This document shows, piece after piece, positions 53,429 to 61,901 of a stretch of 64,000 nt of DNA; position 1 is the first letter of the stretch; the number at the start of each line of letters is the position of its first letter. The notes below the pieces were generated by a model. The model saw nothing but the letters and a program-made list of their open reading frames with translations. It ran no database searches and was not told the DNA's origin. The stretch spans positions 1,798,001 to 1,862,000 of the forward strand of contig NZ_CP173029.1 of NCBI RefSeq assembly GCF_044772865.1, in the 5' to 3' direction. Both the position numbers and the translations under genes were made by a program. The DNA is from Algirhabdus cladophorae. GTDB taxonomy: Bacteria > Pseudomonadota > Alphaproteobacteria > Rhodobacterales > Rhodobacteraceae.

Positions 53429-53501
53429 ACCAATGCGGGCTGCGCGGATCGTGCAGCCCTGCCCCTTTGTTCCGTCCCCCAGGTTCCTTCGGAGATTTTT
53501 T

Positions 53502-54032
53502 ATGCGTGCAGTCTTGATCGCAGCCCTTGTGGCCGCCCCTTCCCTTTCTTTTGCAGCTGGCAGCGACACAACACCGCCCACGCCGACCAAAAACACAACA
53601 GAATGCAAAAACGGCAAGGTATGGGATGAGACGGCGCAGGAATGCAGCCTGCCTAAAGAAAGCCGTCTGGATGATGACGCCCTTTATAAGGCTGTGCGCG
53701 AATTTGCCTATGCTGGCGCCTATAGCGACGCCAAACTGGCGCTTGCCGCAATGTCTGATCAGAATTCCGACCGCGTTTGGACCTACAAAGGCTTTATCGC
53801 GCGCAAAACAGGCCAGCAGGCGCAAGCAATGGAATTTTATATGCAAGCTCTTGCTGTGAACCCCGACAACTTGCTTGCACGCTCCTACATGGGCCAAGGT
53901 TTTGTTCAGGCCGGTGAAATGGACTTGGCAGCTGCACAACTGACACAAATCCGCACCCGCGGCGGGCGCGGTTCGTGGCCCGAGATTTCTTTGCGCATGG
54001 CGATCGATACGGGCCGCGGAAACAATTACTAA
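53502..54032 (+). CDS. Secreted TPR-like protein with Cys motif
   Basis: 176 residues; start at 53502 with GGAG. Signal peptide MRAVLIAALVAAPSLSFAAG, the Cys motif CKNGKVWDETAQEC, then a tetratricopeptide-like pair of repeats (YKAVREFAYAGAYSDAKLAL, WTYKGFIARKTGQQAQAMEF, NPDNLLARSYMGQGFVQAGE) and a Gly/Arg-rich end. It follows the 53-residue protein after 73 nt and shares its motif, so they may act together in the periplasm. Confidence 0.8.
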   Translation: MRAVLIAALVAAPSLSFAAGSDTTPPTPTKNTTECKNGKVWDETAQECSLPKESRLDDDALYKAVREFAYAGAYSDAKLALAAMSDQNSDRVWTYKGFIARKTGQQAQAMEFYMQALAVNPDNLLARSYMGQGFVQAGEMDLAAAQLTQIRTRGGRGSWPEISLRMAIDTGRGNNY

Positions 54033-54095
54033 AATTTGATCTTTAACAACAGGTTCATCCTTAAAGGCCATGGTTAACGCAACACGGATGGAGTG

Positions 54096-55196
54096 ATGCA
54101 GATGAACCAACCTTTGGCTTTGGCACAGATGGATATGAACCCAGTGGGCACGGCGGATTTTTCTGCTGGCCTACCTGCCGTTTCGACCACTGTCCTTACT
54201 CAAAAACAAAAGGCGGCAGTGATTGTGCAACTTTTGTTGGTCAACGGCGCTGATCTGGATCTGGCGGAGATGCCAGATTCGATGCAGGAGGATCTGACAT
54301 TTCAGCTGGCCAGCCTGCGCCGCGTCGATGGCGCAACACTGCATCAAGTTGTCGAAGAATTTGTCTTGGAATTTGAGGCAGGTGGTTTGACCTTTCCGAA
54401 CGGATTGCCCGGTGCACTTGATGCACTTGATGGCAAAATCGCAGCAGCCACCGCCCATAGGATGCGCAAGAATAATAATCTGCCCCCCCCCGGCGACCCG
54501 TGGGATCGCATTGCAGGTCTGGAAAGCGAAGTCCTTGCTGAGATGCTGTTAGAGGAAAGCGTCGAAGTCGCCGCAGTGGTGTTATCAAAAATCAAAGTAT
54601 CCAAAGCAGCCGAACTTTTGGGCCACTTGCCCGGGGAAACGGCCCGGCGGATCACCTATGCCGTATCTCAAACCGGGGCGGTGACACCTGCTGCCGTCGA
54701 ACGCATCGGCCGATCAATTGAGGAACAGTTGGATGCAATTCCTGTTCAGGCCTTTGACAGCGGCCCAGTGGAACGCATTGGTGCAATCCTGAATTCATCT
54801 GCCTCAGACACTCGCGAAGAGGTGCTGACTGGCCTTGATGAAACCGATAAGGATTTCTCGGATCTGGTGCGCAAAGCGATCTTTACATTTGCCAACATCG
54901 CCACACGCCTCGAGGCCCGCGATATACCCAAAATTGTTAAGGTTCTGGATCAGGATGTTTTGTGCACGGCCCTCGCGGCAGGACATCAAACCAACAATGT
55001 CACCAGTGCTGAATTTATCCTTGAAAACATGTCCAAACGTATGGCCGAACAACTGCGCGAAGACATGGCTGCCAAACCAAAACTCAAACCTGCCGATGCA
55101 GATGGCGCGATGAACGAAGTGGTCGGTGTCGTGCGCCAACTCGAGGCCGATGGCGAGATTTTCCTACGCTCGGACGACGAAGAAGAAGAGGAATAA
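54096..55196 (+). CDS. fliG: Divergent flagellar motor switch protein FliG
   Basis: A 366-residue FliG-like protein (start at 54096 or 54093, tandem ATGs). N-domain LTQKQKAAVIVQLLLVNGAD, middle domain LAEMLLEESVEVAAVVLSKI, VSKAAELLGHLPGETARRI, C-domain DFSDLVRKAIFTFANIATRL, ENMSKRMAEQLREDM. The middle EHPQ motif is replaced by EESV, and the torque-helix DDRSIQR pattern is EARDIPK, losing one acidic position. The C terminus has an extra acidic end (SDDEEEEE). It is outside any flagellar cluster. It may be the normal divergent FliG of this lineage. Confidence 0.8.
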   Translation: MQMNQPLALAQMDMNPVGTADFSAGLPAVSTTVLTQKQKAAVIVQLLLVNGADLDLAEMPDSMQEDLTFQLASLRRVDGATLHQVVEEFVLEFEAGGLTFPNGLPGALDALDGKIAAATAHRMRKNNNLPPPGDPWDRIAGLESEVLAEMLLEESVEVAAVVLSKIKVSKAAELLGHLPGETARRITYAVSQTGAVTPAAVERIGRSIEEQLDAIPVQAFDSGPVERIGAILNSSASDTREEVLTGLDETDKDFSDLVRKAIFTFANIATRLEARDIPKIVKVLDQDVLCTALAAGHQTNNVTSAEFILENMSKRMAEQLREDMAAKPKLKPADADGAMNEVVGVVRQLEADGEIFLRSDDEEEEE

Positions 55197-55247
55197 TTCA
55201 AACACGCTCTCTGGACAAAGGCCGGCGGTCCTGACTAGCCTGCAGCC

Positions 55248-55586
55248 ATGACAGATTTTGATGGAAAACGCTGGCACGATATGGGCGGGGATCCTGCGGC
55301 CCCTATTGAAGCCAGTGAACACGACTTTGCCTTTTGGGAACGCCGTGTTGATGCTTTGATGGTGCTTTGTTCAACCAAGGGCTATTTTACAGTCGACGGC
55401 TTGCGCCGCGCGATTGAGGATATGGGGCCGGATGTTTTTGAAAACACCACTTATTATGACCGCTGGATTGCCTCGGTAAACCAAAACCTTATTGAGGCCG
55501 GGGTTTATTCATTGGGCGATCTCGGCGCAAAAATGGCCGAGGTCACGGCCCGTGGTGCCACTTACGGGGAAGCAAGCAGTGAATAG
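55248..55586 (+). CDS. Nitrile hydratase/thiocyanate hydrolase beta-type subunit, N-terminal half
   Basis: 112 residues matching the N-terminal half of nitrile hydratase beta: RWHDMGGDPAAPIEASEHDF, AFWERRVDALMVLCSTKGYF, VDGLRRAIEDM and TTYYDRWIASVNQNLIEAGV, where the Arg in YYDRW corresponds to the beta Arg that contacts the metal claw. The beta subunit is split into two genes, as in thiocyanate hydrolase and toyocamycin nitrile hydratase. Its end overlaps the next gene by 8 bases. Confidence 0.85.
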   Translation: MTDFDGKRWHDMGGDPAAPIEASEHDFAFWERRVDALMVLCSTKGYFTVDGLRRAIEDMGPDVFENTTYYDRWIASVNQNLIEAGVYSLGDLGAKMAEVTARGATYGEASSE

Positions 55587-55884
55587 CCCTACCCCCGATT
55601 TACCAAATGGTACAAATGTCGTGGTCAAAACCATGATGCCCCCCGGCCATATCCGCACGCCTGCCTATCTGCGCGGCAAGCGCGGCCAAATCGAACGCAA
55701 ACTTGGCCCCTTTGGCAATCCCGAACAACTGGCCTACGGGCTGGAAGGCACACCAACCACGCTGTACCGCGTACGGTTCACAATGGCCGAGGTTTGGGGC
55801 GCTACAGCCGAAAACCCAACCGACACCTTGGATGCTGAAATTTACGCCCATTGGATTGAAAAGGTCGCACCAGATGCCCCATGA
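55579..55884 (+). CDS. Nitrile hydratase/thiocyanate hydrolase beta-type subunit, C-terminal half
   Basis: 101 residues from a GTG start at 55579 inside the previous gene's end. Corresponds to the SH3-like C-terminal half of nitrile hydratase beta: GTNVVVKTMMPPGHIRTPAY, LRGKRGQIERKLGPFGNPEQ and YRVRFTMAEVWG. The RG motif contributes the second claw-contacting Arg. It overlaps the alpha gene by 11 bases; co-translation of the three subunits is evident. Confidence 0.87.
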   Translation: MNSPTPDLPNGTNVVVKTMMPPGHIRTPAYLRGKRGQIERKLGPFGNPEQLAYGLEGTPTTLYRVRFTMAEVWGATAENPTDTLDAEIYAHWIEKVAPDAP

Positions 55885-56527
55885 CCATCATGACCACAAT
55901 CACGATCACAACGATCTAAGTCCCTCGGGCCATCCCTACCGGCCTGACGACGATACGCCGCTCAGCTATTGGCAAACCATGGAAATCGCTGTGCGCGAAT
56001 TGCTCATTGAAAAAGGTGTGACCACTGCAGGTGAAATCGCCACGCAAATCGAGGCAATGGACGCACGTTCGCCGGCCGATGGGGCTAAGGTTGTAGCGCG
56101 AGCTTGGGTTGATCCCGACTTCAAGACGCGTTTATTGCATGATGGATCGGAAGCCAGCCGCGAGATGGGCTTTGACATTGGAGCGCTCAAGCTGATCGTT
56201 GTGGAAAACACCGCATCCATACACAATGTGATCGTCTGCACTCTGTGTTCTTGCTATCCGCGCAACCTTTTGGGCCTCGCTCCGGATTGGTACAAGTCCC
56301 GCGCCTATCGCTCGCGCACCGTCAGCGAACCACGCAAAGTATTGTCCGAATTTGGCGTGACCCTAGACAAAGGCATTCAGGTGCGCGTGCACGATTCCAC
56401 TGCGGATATGCGCTATATCGTTCTGCCAAAACGCCCGGATGGAACAGAGGAATACACCGAGGCACAATTGGCAGATCTGGTCACGCGTGACAGCATGATC
56501 GGCACAGGTTTGCCGAAGGCCCCTTGA
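55874..56527 (+). CDS. Co-type nitrile hydratase alpha/thiocyanate hydrolase gamma subunit
   Basis: 217 residues. Metal claw VCTLCSCY with Cys122, Cys125 and Cys127; Thr at position 123 is typical of cobalt-type enzymes, while Ser would suggest iron. The N terminus is His/Asp-rich (MPHDHHDHNHDHND), a likely metal-handling tail. Conserved DWYKSRAYRSRTVSEPRKVL. The substrate, nitrile or thiocyanate, cannot be decided from sequence. No activator or metallochaperone gene follows. Confidence 0.9.
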   Translation: MPHDHHDHNHDHNDLSPSGHPYRPDDDTPLSYWQTMEIAVRELLIEKGVTTAGEIATQIEAMDARSPADGAKVVARAWVDPDFKTRLLHDGSEASREMGFDIGALKLIVVENTASIHNVIVCTLCSCYPRNLLGLAPDWYKSRAYRSRTVSEPRKVLSEFGVTLDKGIQVRVHDSTADMRYIVLPKRPDGTEEYTEAQLADLVTRDSMIGTGLPKAP

Positions 56528-56586
56528 GTGTTGGCCCACACTGGCCTACCCCACACCACAGGTTGAGGTGAATGGAATAACAGGAC

Positions 56587-57489
56587 ATGGCACAGGATAA
56601 CCGCCCCGTAGGAACTCGCAGCGATTGGGTGATGAACCTGATTTTGCGCGGTCTGATCGGCGCGATCAAGGTTCTGCCCTATGCCCCGCGCGTTCGGACA
56701 ATGGGGGCCCTGACCCGCAAGGTGATCGCCCCGCTTGCCGGATATCGCCGCCGTGCCACAGAAAACATTGCGCTGATCTATCCTGAAATGCCTTTGCGTG
56801 ATGTGGCGCGGTTGGCAGACCGAGTAGCCGATAACGTCGGACGGACTTTAATCGAAACCTATTCCTCTGAGGGGCTGCGCAAGCGGGCCGCAGCATCGAC
56901 TGTTTCCGGTCCAGGCTTACAGGCTTTGGAACGGGCCAAAACCAAGGGACAACCAGTTTTGCTAGTGACTGGTCATTTCGGAAATCATGAGGCCCCGCGC
57001 TATGCCCTGACCCAAATGGGGTTTGAAATTGGCGGGCTATACCGGCCCATGGCCAATGTCTTTTTCAACGCGCACTATGAGAAAACCATGGCGGATGTCA
57101 GCGGGCCGGTCTTTGCTCAAGGCCGCAAAGGCACCGGCCAATTTGTCAAATTCCTGCGCAGTGGTGGTGCGGCTGTCCTTTTGTTTGATATTTATGCCAA
57201 GGGTGCTGAACTGCCTTTTATGGGCCAATATGCTTACACATCCCTCTCGGCTGCGGAATTGGCGCTAAAATACAACGCTGTTGTCATTCCGTTCTTTGGG
57301 GTCAGGCAGCCTGATGGCTTGAGTTTTGATATTCAATTGGATGCACCGATTGCGCATTCAACGCCCGAGGCGATGCTCACTCAAATGAACGCAGCGCTCG
57401 AAAAGCGTATTACAGCCAATCCCGAGCAATGGTTTTGGTTCCATAACAGATGGAAAGCCAACAGGCGCGGCAAACCCGCTGGTCGCTGA
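56587..57489 (+). CDS. Lipid A biosynthesis acyltransferase (LpxL/HtrB family)
   Basis: 300 residues. Adds a secondary acyl chain to lipid A or a related lipid. HX4E catalytic motif in VTGHFGNHEAPRYAL, GGLYRPMANVFFN, LLFDIYAKGAELPFMGQYAY and C-terminal WFWFHNRWKANRRGK. N-terminal hydrophobic part (LILRGLIGAIKVLPYAPRV) anchors it to the inner membrane. Ends directly against the stop of the convergent DUF1223 gene. Confidence 0.9.
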   Translation: MAQDNRPVGTRSDWVMNLILRGLIGAIKVLPYAPRVRTMGALTRKVIAPLAGYRRRATENIALIYPEMPLRDVARLADRVADNVGRTLIETYSSEGLRKRAAASTVSGPGLQALERAKTKGQPVLLVTGHFGNHEAPRYALTQMGFEIGGLYRPMANVFFNAHYEKTMADVSGPVFAQGRKGTGQFVKFLRSGGAAVLLFDIYAKGAELPFMGQYAYTSLSAAELALKYNAVVIPFFGVRQPDGLSFDIQLDAPIAHSTPEAMLTQMNAALEKRITANPEQWFWFHNRWKANRRGKPAGR

Positions 57490-58179
57490 TTAATTCAGGT
57501 GGGCTGCCGCAAGGATTTCGCGATGGCCGTCCCGTTGGATGATCACGACGGCACGGTCAGCGCCTGAGGTGGATGCGGTCAATCGCAAGGGCGCACGTCC
57601 GTCCCATTTTTTCACCACTTGCCAGTCTTTCACCACATTGGTGTAATCCAGTGTTCGGCCCGCGTTTTCGCCGCGTTTGATCGCGACTGTGGATTGCGGC
57701 GTATACCGCACGACTTGCACCAACATCCGTGTTGGCTGAGCCGTACGGGCAGAAATTACAAATTTACCGCCAGATCTTGTGACGTCCAAATCCACACTGT
57801 TCGATTTCTCAGCATGTTGGCGCAATAAGGCTTTGACCTCGGCTGGCTTGGTGCCAATGACGTGGTCTTGGCCACCGATTACCATTTGCGGCGTGTAAAC
57901 AGATCGTTTTCCTGCAACGCGACTGTAGGCCCGTTGCCGTTCTGCAAAAGCAGGGTTGGCGAACTCGTCTTTCCAGCCGATGTAGTCCCAATAATCTACA
58001 TGTAGCGCGAGGGCGATGATGTCATCGCTTTTGGCCAGATCATGCAGCAGCTTGTCTGCCGGTGGACAGCTGGAACAGCCTTGAGATGTATAAAGCTCGA
58101 TCACGACAGGATCATCTGCGGCGGCCAGTCCGACAGTTGCCATCCAAGCAGATGCTGCGAGTGCTACGAGTTTTTTCAT
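57490..58179 (-). CDS. DUF1223 thioredoxin-like exported protein
   Basis: 229 residues with a signal peptide (MKKLVALAASAWMATVGLAA) and a thioredoxin-like N terminus with CSSC in LYTSQGCSSCPPADKLLHDL, as found in DUF1223. Later parts: ALHVDYWDYIGWKDEFANPA, VYTPQMVIGGQDHVIGT. May act as a periplasmic redox protein. Convergent to the acyltransferase, divergent from acnA. Confidence 0.87.
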   Translation of the reverse strand: MKKLVALAASAWMATVGLAAADDPVVIELYTSQGCSSCPPADKLLHDLAKSDDIIALALHVDYWDYIGWKDEFANPAFAERQRAYSRVAGKRSVYTPQMVIGGQDHVIGTKPAEVKALLRQHAEKSNSVDLDVTRSGGKFVISARTAQPTRMLVQVVRYTPQSTVAIKRGENAGRTLDYTNVVKDWQVVKKWDGRAPLRLTASTSGADRAVVIIQRDGHREILAAAHLN

Positions 58180-58331
58180 TATTCACGCCTTACGTTGATG
58201 CCACGTCCCAGATGTAGACTGGCGCGCGTTGTAATACCAATCAAGGTTTTGCGAGGAAATGTGTTACCAAGCACTGCTTGGACACAGTGTGTTCGATGAT
58301 TTTCAACCCGCATGCCAATTATTGTGTGCAA

Positions 58332-58341
58332 TTGTATACAA
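58332..58341. promoter_or_regulatory. Palindrome upstream of acnA (GntR-type operator candidate)
   Basis: TTGTATACAA is a perfect 10-bp palindrome 87 bp before the acnA start, in a 249-bp intergenic region. It matches the GT-N-AC style of GntR/FadR operators. No other clear element is seen in this gap. Confidence 0.35.
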
Positions 58342-58428
58342 AAACACGCTTAGGGTCTTGATTGCCTGTTCCGCATGGGGCAAATAGCCACCAAAGCCAC
58401 TTCATTTCTCTTTTGAAAGGACGCAGCC

Positions 58429-61116
58429 ATGACTGTCACAGTTGGTCACGATAGCTCAAAAACCCGCAAGACCCTCACCGTTGGAAGCCAATCCATCGAC
58501 TATTACTCTATTCCCGCAGCACAGGCTGCCGGTCTGGGCGATTTCGCAAACCTGCCTGCTGCTTTGAAAGTGGTGTTGGAAAACATGCTGCGGTTTGAAG
58601 ATGGCAAAACAGTTTCCGTAGACGATATCAAAGCTTTCGGTGAATGGGGCGCCAAAGGCGGTCAGAACCCGCGCGAGATTGCGTATCGCCCTGCCCGGGT
58701 TTTGATGCAGGATTTCACCGGTGTTCCAGCCGTTGTTGATTTGGCAGCCATGCGCGATGGCATCGTGGCCCTTGGTGGCAACCCAGAACAGATTAACCCG
58801 CTTAACCCTGTTGATTTGGTCATCGACCACTCGGTGATGATCGATGAGTTCGGCAACCCGCGTGCGTTCCAGATGAATGTGGATCGCGAATACGAACGCA
58901 ATATGGAGCGTTACACGTTCCTCAAATGGGGTCAAAAGGCGTTTGATAACTTCCGCGTCGTGCCCCCCGGCACGGGCATTTGTCACCAAGTAAACCTTGA
59001 ATATCTCTCGCAAACTGTTTGGACCGACAAAGACCAAAACGGTGTTGAAGTGGCCTATCCAGACACATTGGTCGGCACCGACAGCCACACAACCATGGTC
59101 AATGGTGCAGCTGTTCTGGGGTGGGGCGTTGGCGGCATCGAGGCTGAAGCCGCAATGTTGGGTCAGCCCATCTCCATGCTGATCCCAGAAGTCATTGGTT
59201 TCAAACTGACTGGTAAGATGATGGAAGGCACCACAGGCACAGACCTGGTGCTGAAAGTGGTCGAGATGCTCCGCGAAAAGGGCGTGGTCAGCAAATTTGT
59301 TGAATTTTACGGTGAAGGCCTCGACAGCCTGCCATTGGCGGACCGTGCAACAATCGCCAACATGGCACCGGAATATGGTGCCACCTGTGGTTTCTTCCCA
59401 ATCGACAACGAGACGCTGCGCTACCTGCGGAACACCGGCCGTGACGAGGACCGCATCGCTTTGGTCGAAGCCTATGCAAAGGAAAACGGTTTTTGGCGCG
59501 ATGCGGATTACAACCCGATCTACACAGACACCCTTGAACTGGATATGGGCACAATTGTTCCAGCGATTTCCGGTCCGAAACGCCCGCAGGACTATGTGGC
59601 CCTGACTGGTGCCAAAGCGGCCTTCCACAAAGAAATGGAAGAGACCTTTAAACGCCCAATGGGCAAAGAAGTGGCTGTGGCTGGCGAAGACTATACAATG
59701 GAAAGCGGTAAGGTTGTGATCGCGTCGATCACGTCTTGCACCAACACTTCCAACCCCTACGTGATGATCGGCGCAGGCCTTGTGGCACGCAAAGCGGCCG
59801 CTTTGGGCATGAACCGCAAGCCATGGGTCAAAACATCCCTCGCCCCTGGTAGCCAAGTTGTGTCGGCCTATTTGGAGGCGGCAGAATTGCAAGACGATCT
59901 GGATGCGCTTGGCTTTAACCTTGTGGGCTACGGCTGTACGACTTGCATCGGTAACTCTGGGCCCATCCAAAAAGAACTGTCTGAGGCGATAGCCGAAGGC
60001 GATTTGGTCGCCACGTCCGTATTGTCCGGCAACCGCAACTTCGAAGGTCGGATTTCACCAGACGTGCGCGCCAACTATCTGGCCTCACCCCCCTTAGTGG
60101 TGGCCTACGCATTGGCCGGCACTATGGACATTGATCTGGCCACAGACGTGATCGGTCAAGACCGCGACGGTAATGATGTATACCTCAAAGATATTTGGCC
60201 CTCCAGCCAAGAGGTCGCAGAATTGGTCGAGGCCACTGTGACCCGTGAGGCGTTCCAGTCCAAATATGCGGACGTCTTTAAAGGCGACGAAAAATGGCAA
60301 GGCGTTGAAACCACAGAAGAAAAGACATACGACTGGCCTGCTGCCTCGACTTACGTGCAAAACCCGCCGTATTTCCAAGGCATCACCATGGACACCAAAA
60401 AGATCGAGAACATCGAAGGCGCCAAGGTTCTGGCCCTGCTGGGTGACATGATCACAACTGACCACATCAGCCCTGCTGGTTCGTTCAAAGAAACCACGCC
60501 TGCGGGTCAATATCTGGTGGAACGTCAGGTGCCCGTGCGCGAGTTCAACTCATATGGCTCACGTCGTGGCAACCACGAGGTGATGATGCGCGGCACATTC
60601 GCCAACATCCGTATCAAAAACGAAATGTTGGACGGTGTTGAAGGTGGCTACACAAAAGGTCCGGATGGCGATCAAACCTCCATCTTTGACGCAGCTATGG
60701 CCCACCAAGACGCAGGCACCCCCCTCGTGATCTTCGGAGGTGAGCAATATGGTGCTGGGTCTTCCCGCGACTGGGCAGCCAAAGGCACCGCTTTGTTGGG
60801 TGTGAAGGCCGTGATCGCTGAAAGCTTTGAGCGCATTCACCGATCCAACCTCGTTGGTATGGGTGTTATCCCGTTTGAATTTACTGGTGGGGACACCCGC
60901 AAATCGTTGGGTCTGACTGGTGAAGAAACTGTAGCGATCCACGATCTGGAGGGTGTTTCACCTTTGCAAGAGGTCGGTTGCACAATCACCATGGCAGATG
61001 GTTCAACCAAGGACATCACCCTCAAGTGCCGCATCGATACAGCCGTCGAGATTGACTACATCGAAAACGGTGGTGTGTTGCATTACGTGCTGCGCAACCT
61101 GGCCAAAGCGGCTTGA
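58429..61116 (+). CDS. acnA: Aconitate hydratase A
   Basis: Converts citrate to isocitrate in the TCA cycle with a [4Fe-4S] cluster. 895 residues. Cluster ligands in TSCTNTSNPYV and GYGCTTCIGNSGPI. LVIDHSVMIDEFGNP, GTDSHTTMVNGAAVLGWGVG, and swivel domain EQYGAGSSRDWAAKGTALLG are conserved. Has its own promoter region and terminator. AAAGGA precedes the ATG. Confidence 0.97.
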   Translation: MTVTVGHDSSKTRKTLTVGSQSIDYYSIPAAQAAGLGDFANLPAALKVVLENMLRFEDGKTVSVDDIKAFGEWGAKGGQNPREIAYRPARVLMQDFTGVPAVVDLAAMRDGIVALGGNPEQINPLNPVDLVIDHSVMIDEFGNPRAFQMNVDREYERNMERYTFLKWGQKAFDNFRVVPPGTGICHQVNLEYLSQTVWTDKDQNGVEVAYPDTLVGTDSHTTMVNGAAVLGWGVGGIEAEAAMLGQPISMLIPEVIGFKLTGKMMEGTTGTDLVLKVVEMLREKGVVSKFVEFYGEGLDSLPLADRATIANMAPEYGATCGFFPIDNETLRYLRNTGRDEDRIALVEAYAKENGFWRDADYNPIYTDTLELDMGTIVPAISGPKRPQDYVALTGAKAAFHKEMEETFKRPMGKEVAVAGEDYTMESGKVVIASITSCTNTSNPYVMIGAGLVARKAAALGMNRKPWVKTSLAPGSQVVSAYLEAAELQDDLDALGFNLVGYGCTTCIGNSGPIQKELSEAIAEGDLVATSVLSGNRNFEGRISPDVRANYLASPPLVVAYALAGTMDIDLATDVIGQDRDGNDVYLKDIWPSSQEVAELVEATVTREAFQSKYADVFKGDEKWQGVETTEEKTYDWPAASTYVQNPPYFQGITMDTKKIENIEGAKVLALLGDMITTDHISPAGSFKETTPAGQYLVERQVPVREFNSYGSRRGNHEVMMRGTFANIRIKNEMLDGVEGGYTKGPDGDQTSIFDAAMAHQDAGTPLVIFGGEQYGAGSSRDWAAKGTALLGVKAVIAESFERIHRSNLVGMGVIPFEFTGGDTRKSLGLTGEETVAIHDLEGVSPLQEVGCTITMADGSTKDITLKCRIDTAVEIDYIENGGVLHYVLRNLAKAA

Positions 61117-61145
61117 CCTGAGTATATCGCCTTGTGCGACTACAA

Positions 61146-61174
61146 GCGCCCTGCCAGAAATGGTGGGGCGTTTT
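61146..61174 (+). terminator. Terminator of acnA
   Basis: CGCCC-U-GCCA stem paired with UGGU-G-GGGCG over a GAAA loop, followed by TTTTGCGTTT, 30 nt after acnA. Confidence 0.85.
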
Positions 61175-61219
61175 GCGTTTGTCAGGATTTGAGTATTTAG
61201 GGAAAAAAGAAGCTGAGGC

Positions 61220-61759
61220 TTAATTACTAGCGGCTTTTTCCAAAGCGGGGCGCAGAGTATCTGTGAGAACCCTTTGGGTGACCGGACCTGCGAAGCGCAG
61301 AATAATAGTGCCCGATCCGTCGATCACATAGGTTTCAGGGATGCCATAGACACCCCATTCCACAGCTGTGTCTCGCCCTGTGATATCCGCGCCAATTTGC
61401 GTGTAGGGATCGCCAAGTTCGGTTAGAAAATCCAGGGCATCTTGGCTGCTGGGTTCTTTGTAATTGATCCCGTATACGGGCAGGCCTTCTTCGGCCAATT
61501 GCATCAGCGTGGGGTGTTCTGCGCGGCACGGCGCGCACCAACTGGCCCAGAAGTTGACCAATTTGACGCCCTCGGACCGCAAATCTGCATCTGTGAAAGG
61601 GGTCTCGGCGCCCAATTGCGTCAGAACAACGGGCGGCGCCTGTTGCCCTTCGCGGGCTGAGGGCAATGCGTTTGGATCGTCACGCAACATGCCCACCAAC
61701 GCCAAACCGGCAAAGCCGGCGAAAACAGCCACGGGGACCAGCATCAGGGGTTTAACCAT
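61220..61759 (-). CDS. ccmG: Thiol:disulfide interchange protein CcmG/DsbE
   Basis: Reduces apocytochrome c or heme-handling partners in cytochrome c maturation. 179 residues from ATG 61759 (MVKPLMLVPVAVFAGFAGLA, membrane anchor). Thioredoxin fold with WASWCAPCRAEHPTL (CxxC) and YGIPETYVIDGSG. Overlaps ccmD by 8 bases. Confidence 0.94.
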   Translation of the reverse strand: MVKPLMLVPVAVFAGFAGLALVGMLRDDPNALPSAREGQQAPPVVLTQLGAETPFTDADLRSEGVKLVNFWASWCAPCRAEHPTLMQLAEEGLPVYGINYKEPSSQDALDFLTELGDPYTQIGADITGRDTAVEWGVYGIPETYVIDGSGTIILRFAGPVTQRVLTDTLRPALEKAASN

Positions 61760-61901
61760 CTGTGTCGCGCTCCAACGCCTCAAGCCGTGCTTTGGTCCGG
61801 CGAGAGGCCGCCCAGGACAGTGCAATCAGCCCAAACATCAGCACCAGTGTCACACCGTAGGCCAGCAAAACATCGCTGGCATATTTGCCCAGATCGATCA
61901 T
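61752..61901 (-). CDS. ccmD: Heme exporter protein CcmD
   Basis: A 49-residue single-helix protein: MIDLGKYASDVLLAYGVTLV then a hydrophobic helix and a basic tail (SRRTKARLEALERD). It helps release holo-CcmE from CcmABC. Overlaps ccmC by 4 bases and ccmG by 8. Confidence 0.9.
   Translation of the reverse strand: MIDLGKYASDVLLAYGVTLVLMFGLIALSWAASRRTKARLEALERDTDG

Noticed and set aside
58456..59970. Long antisense reading frame of 504 codons across acnA
   Set aside because: It mirrors acnA codon structure, is His/Cys-rich without any family motif, and acnA is unmistakable on the other strand.
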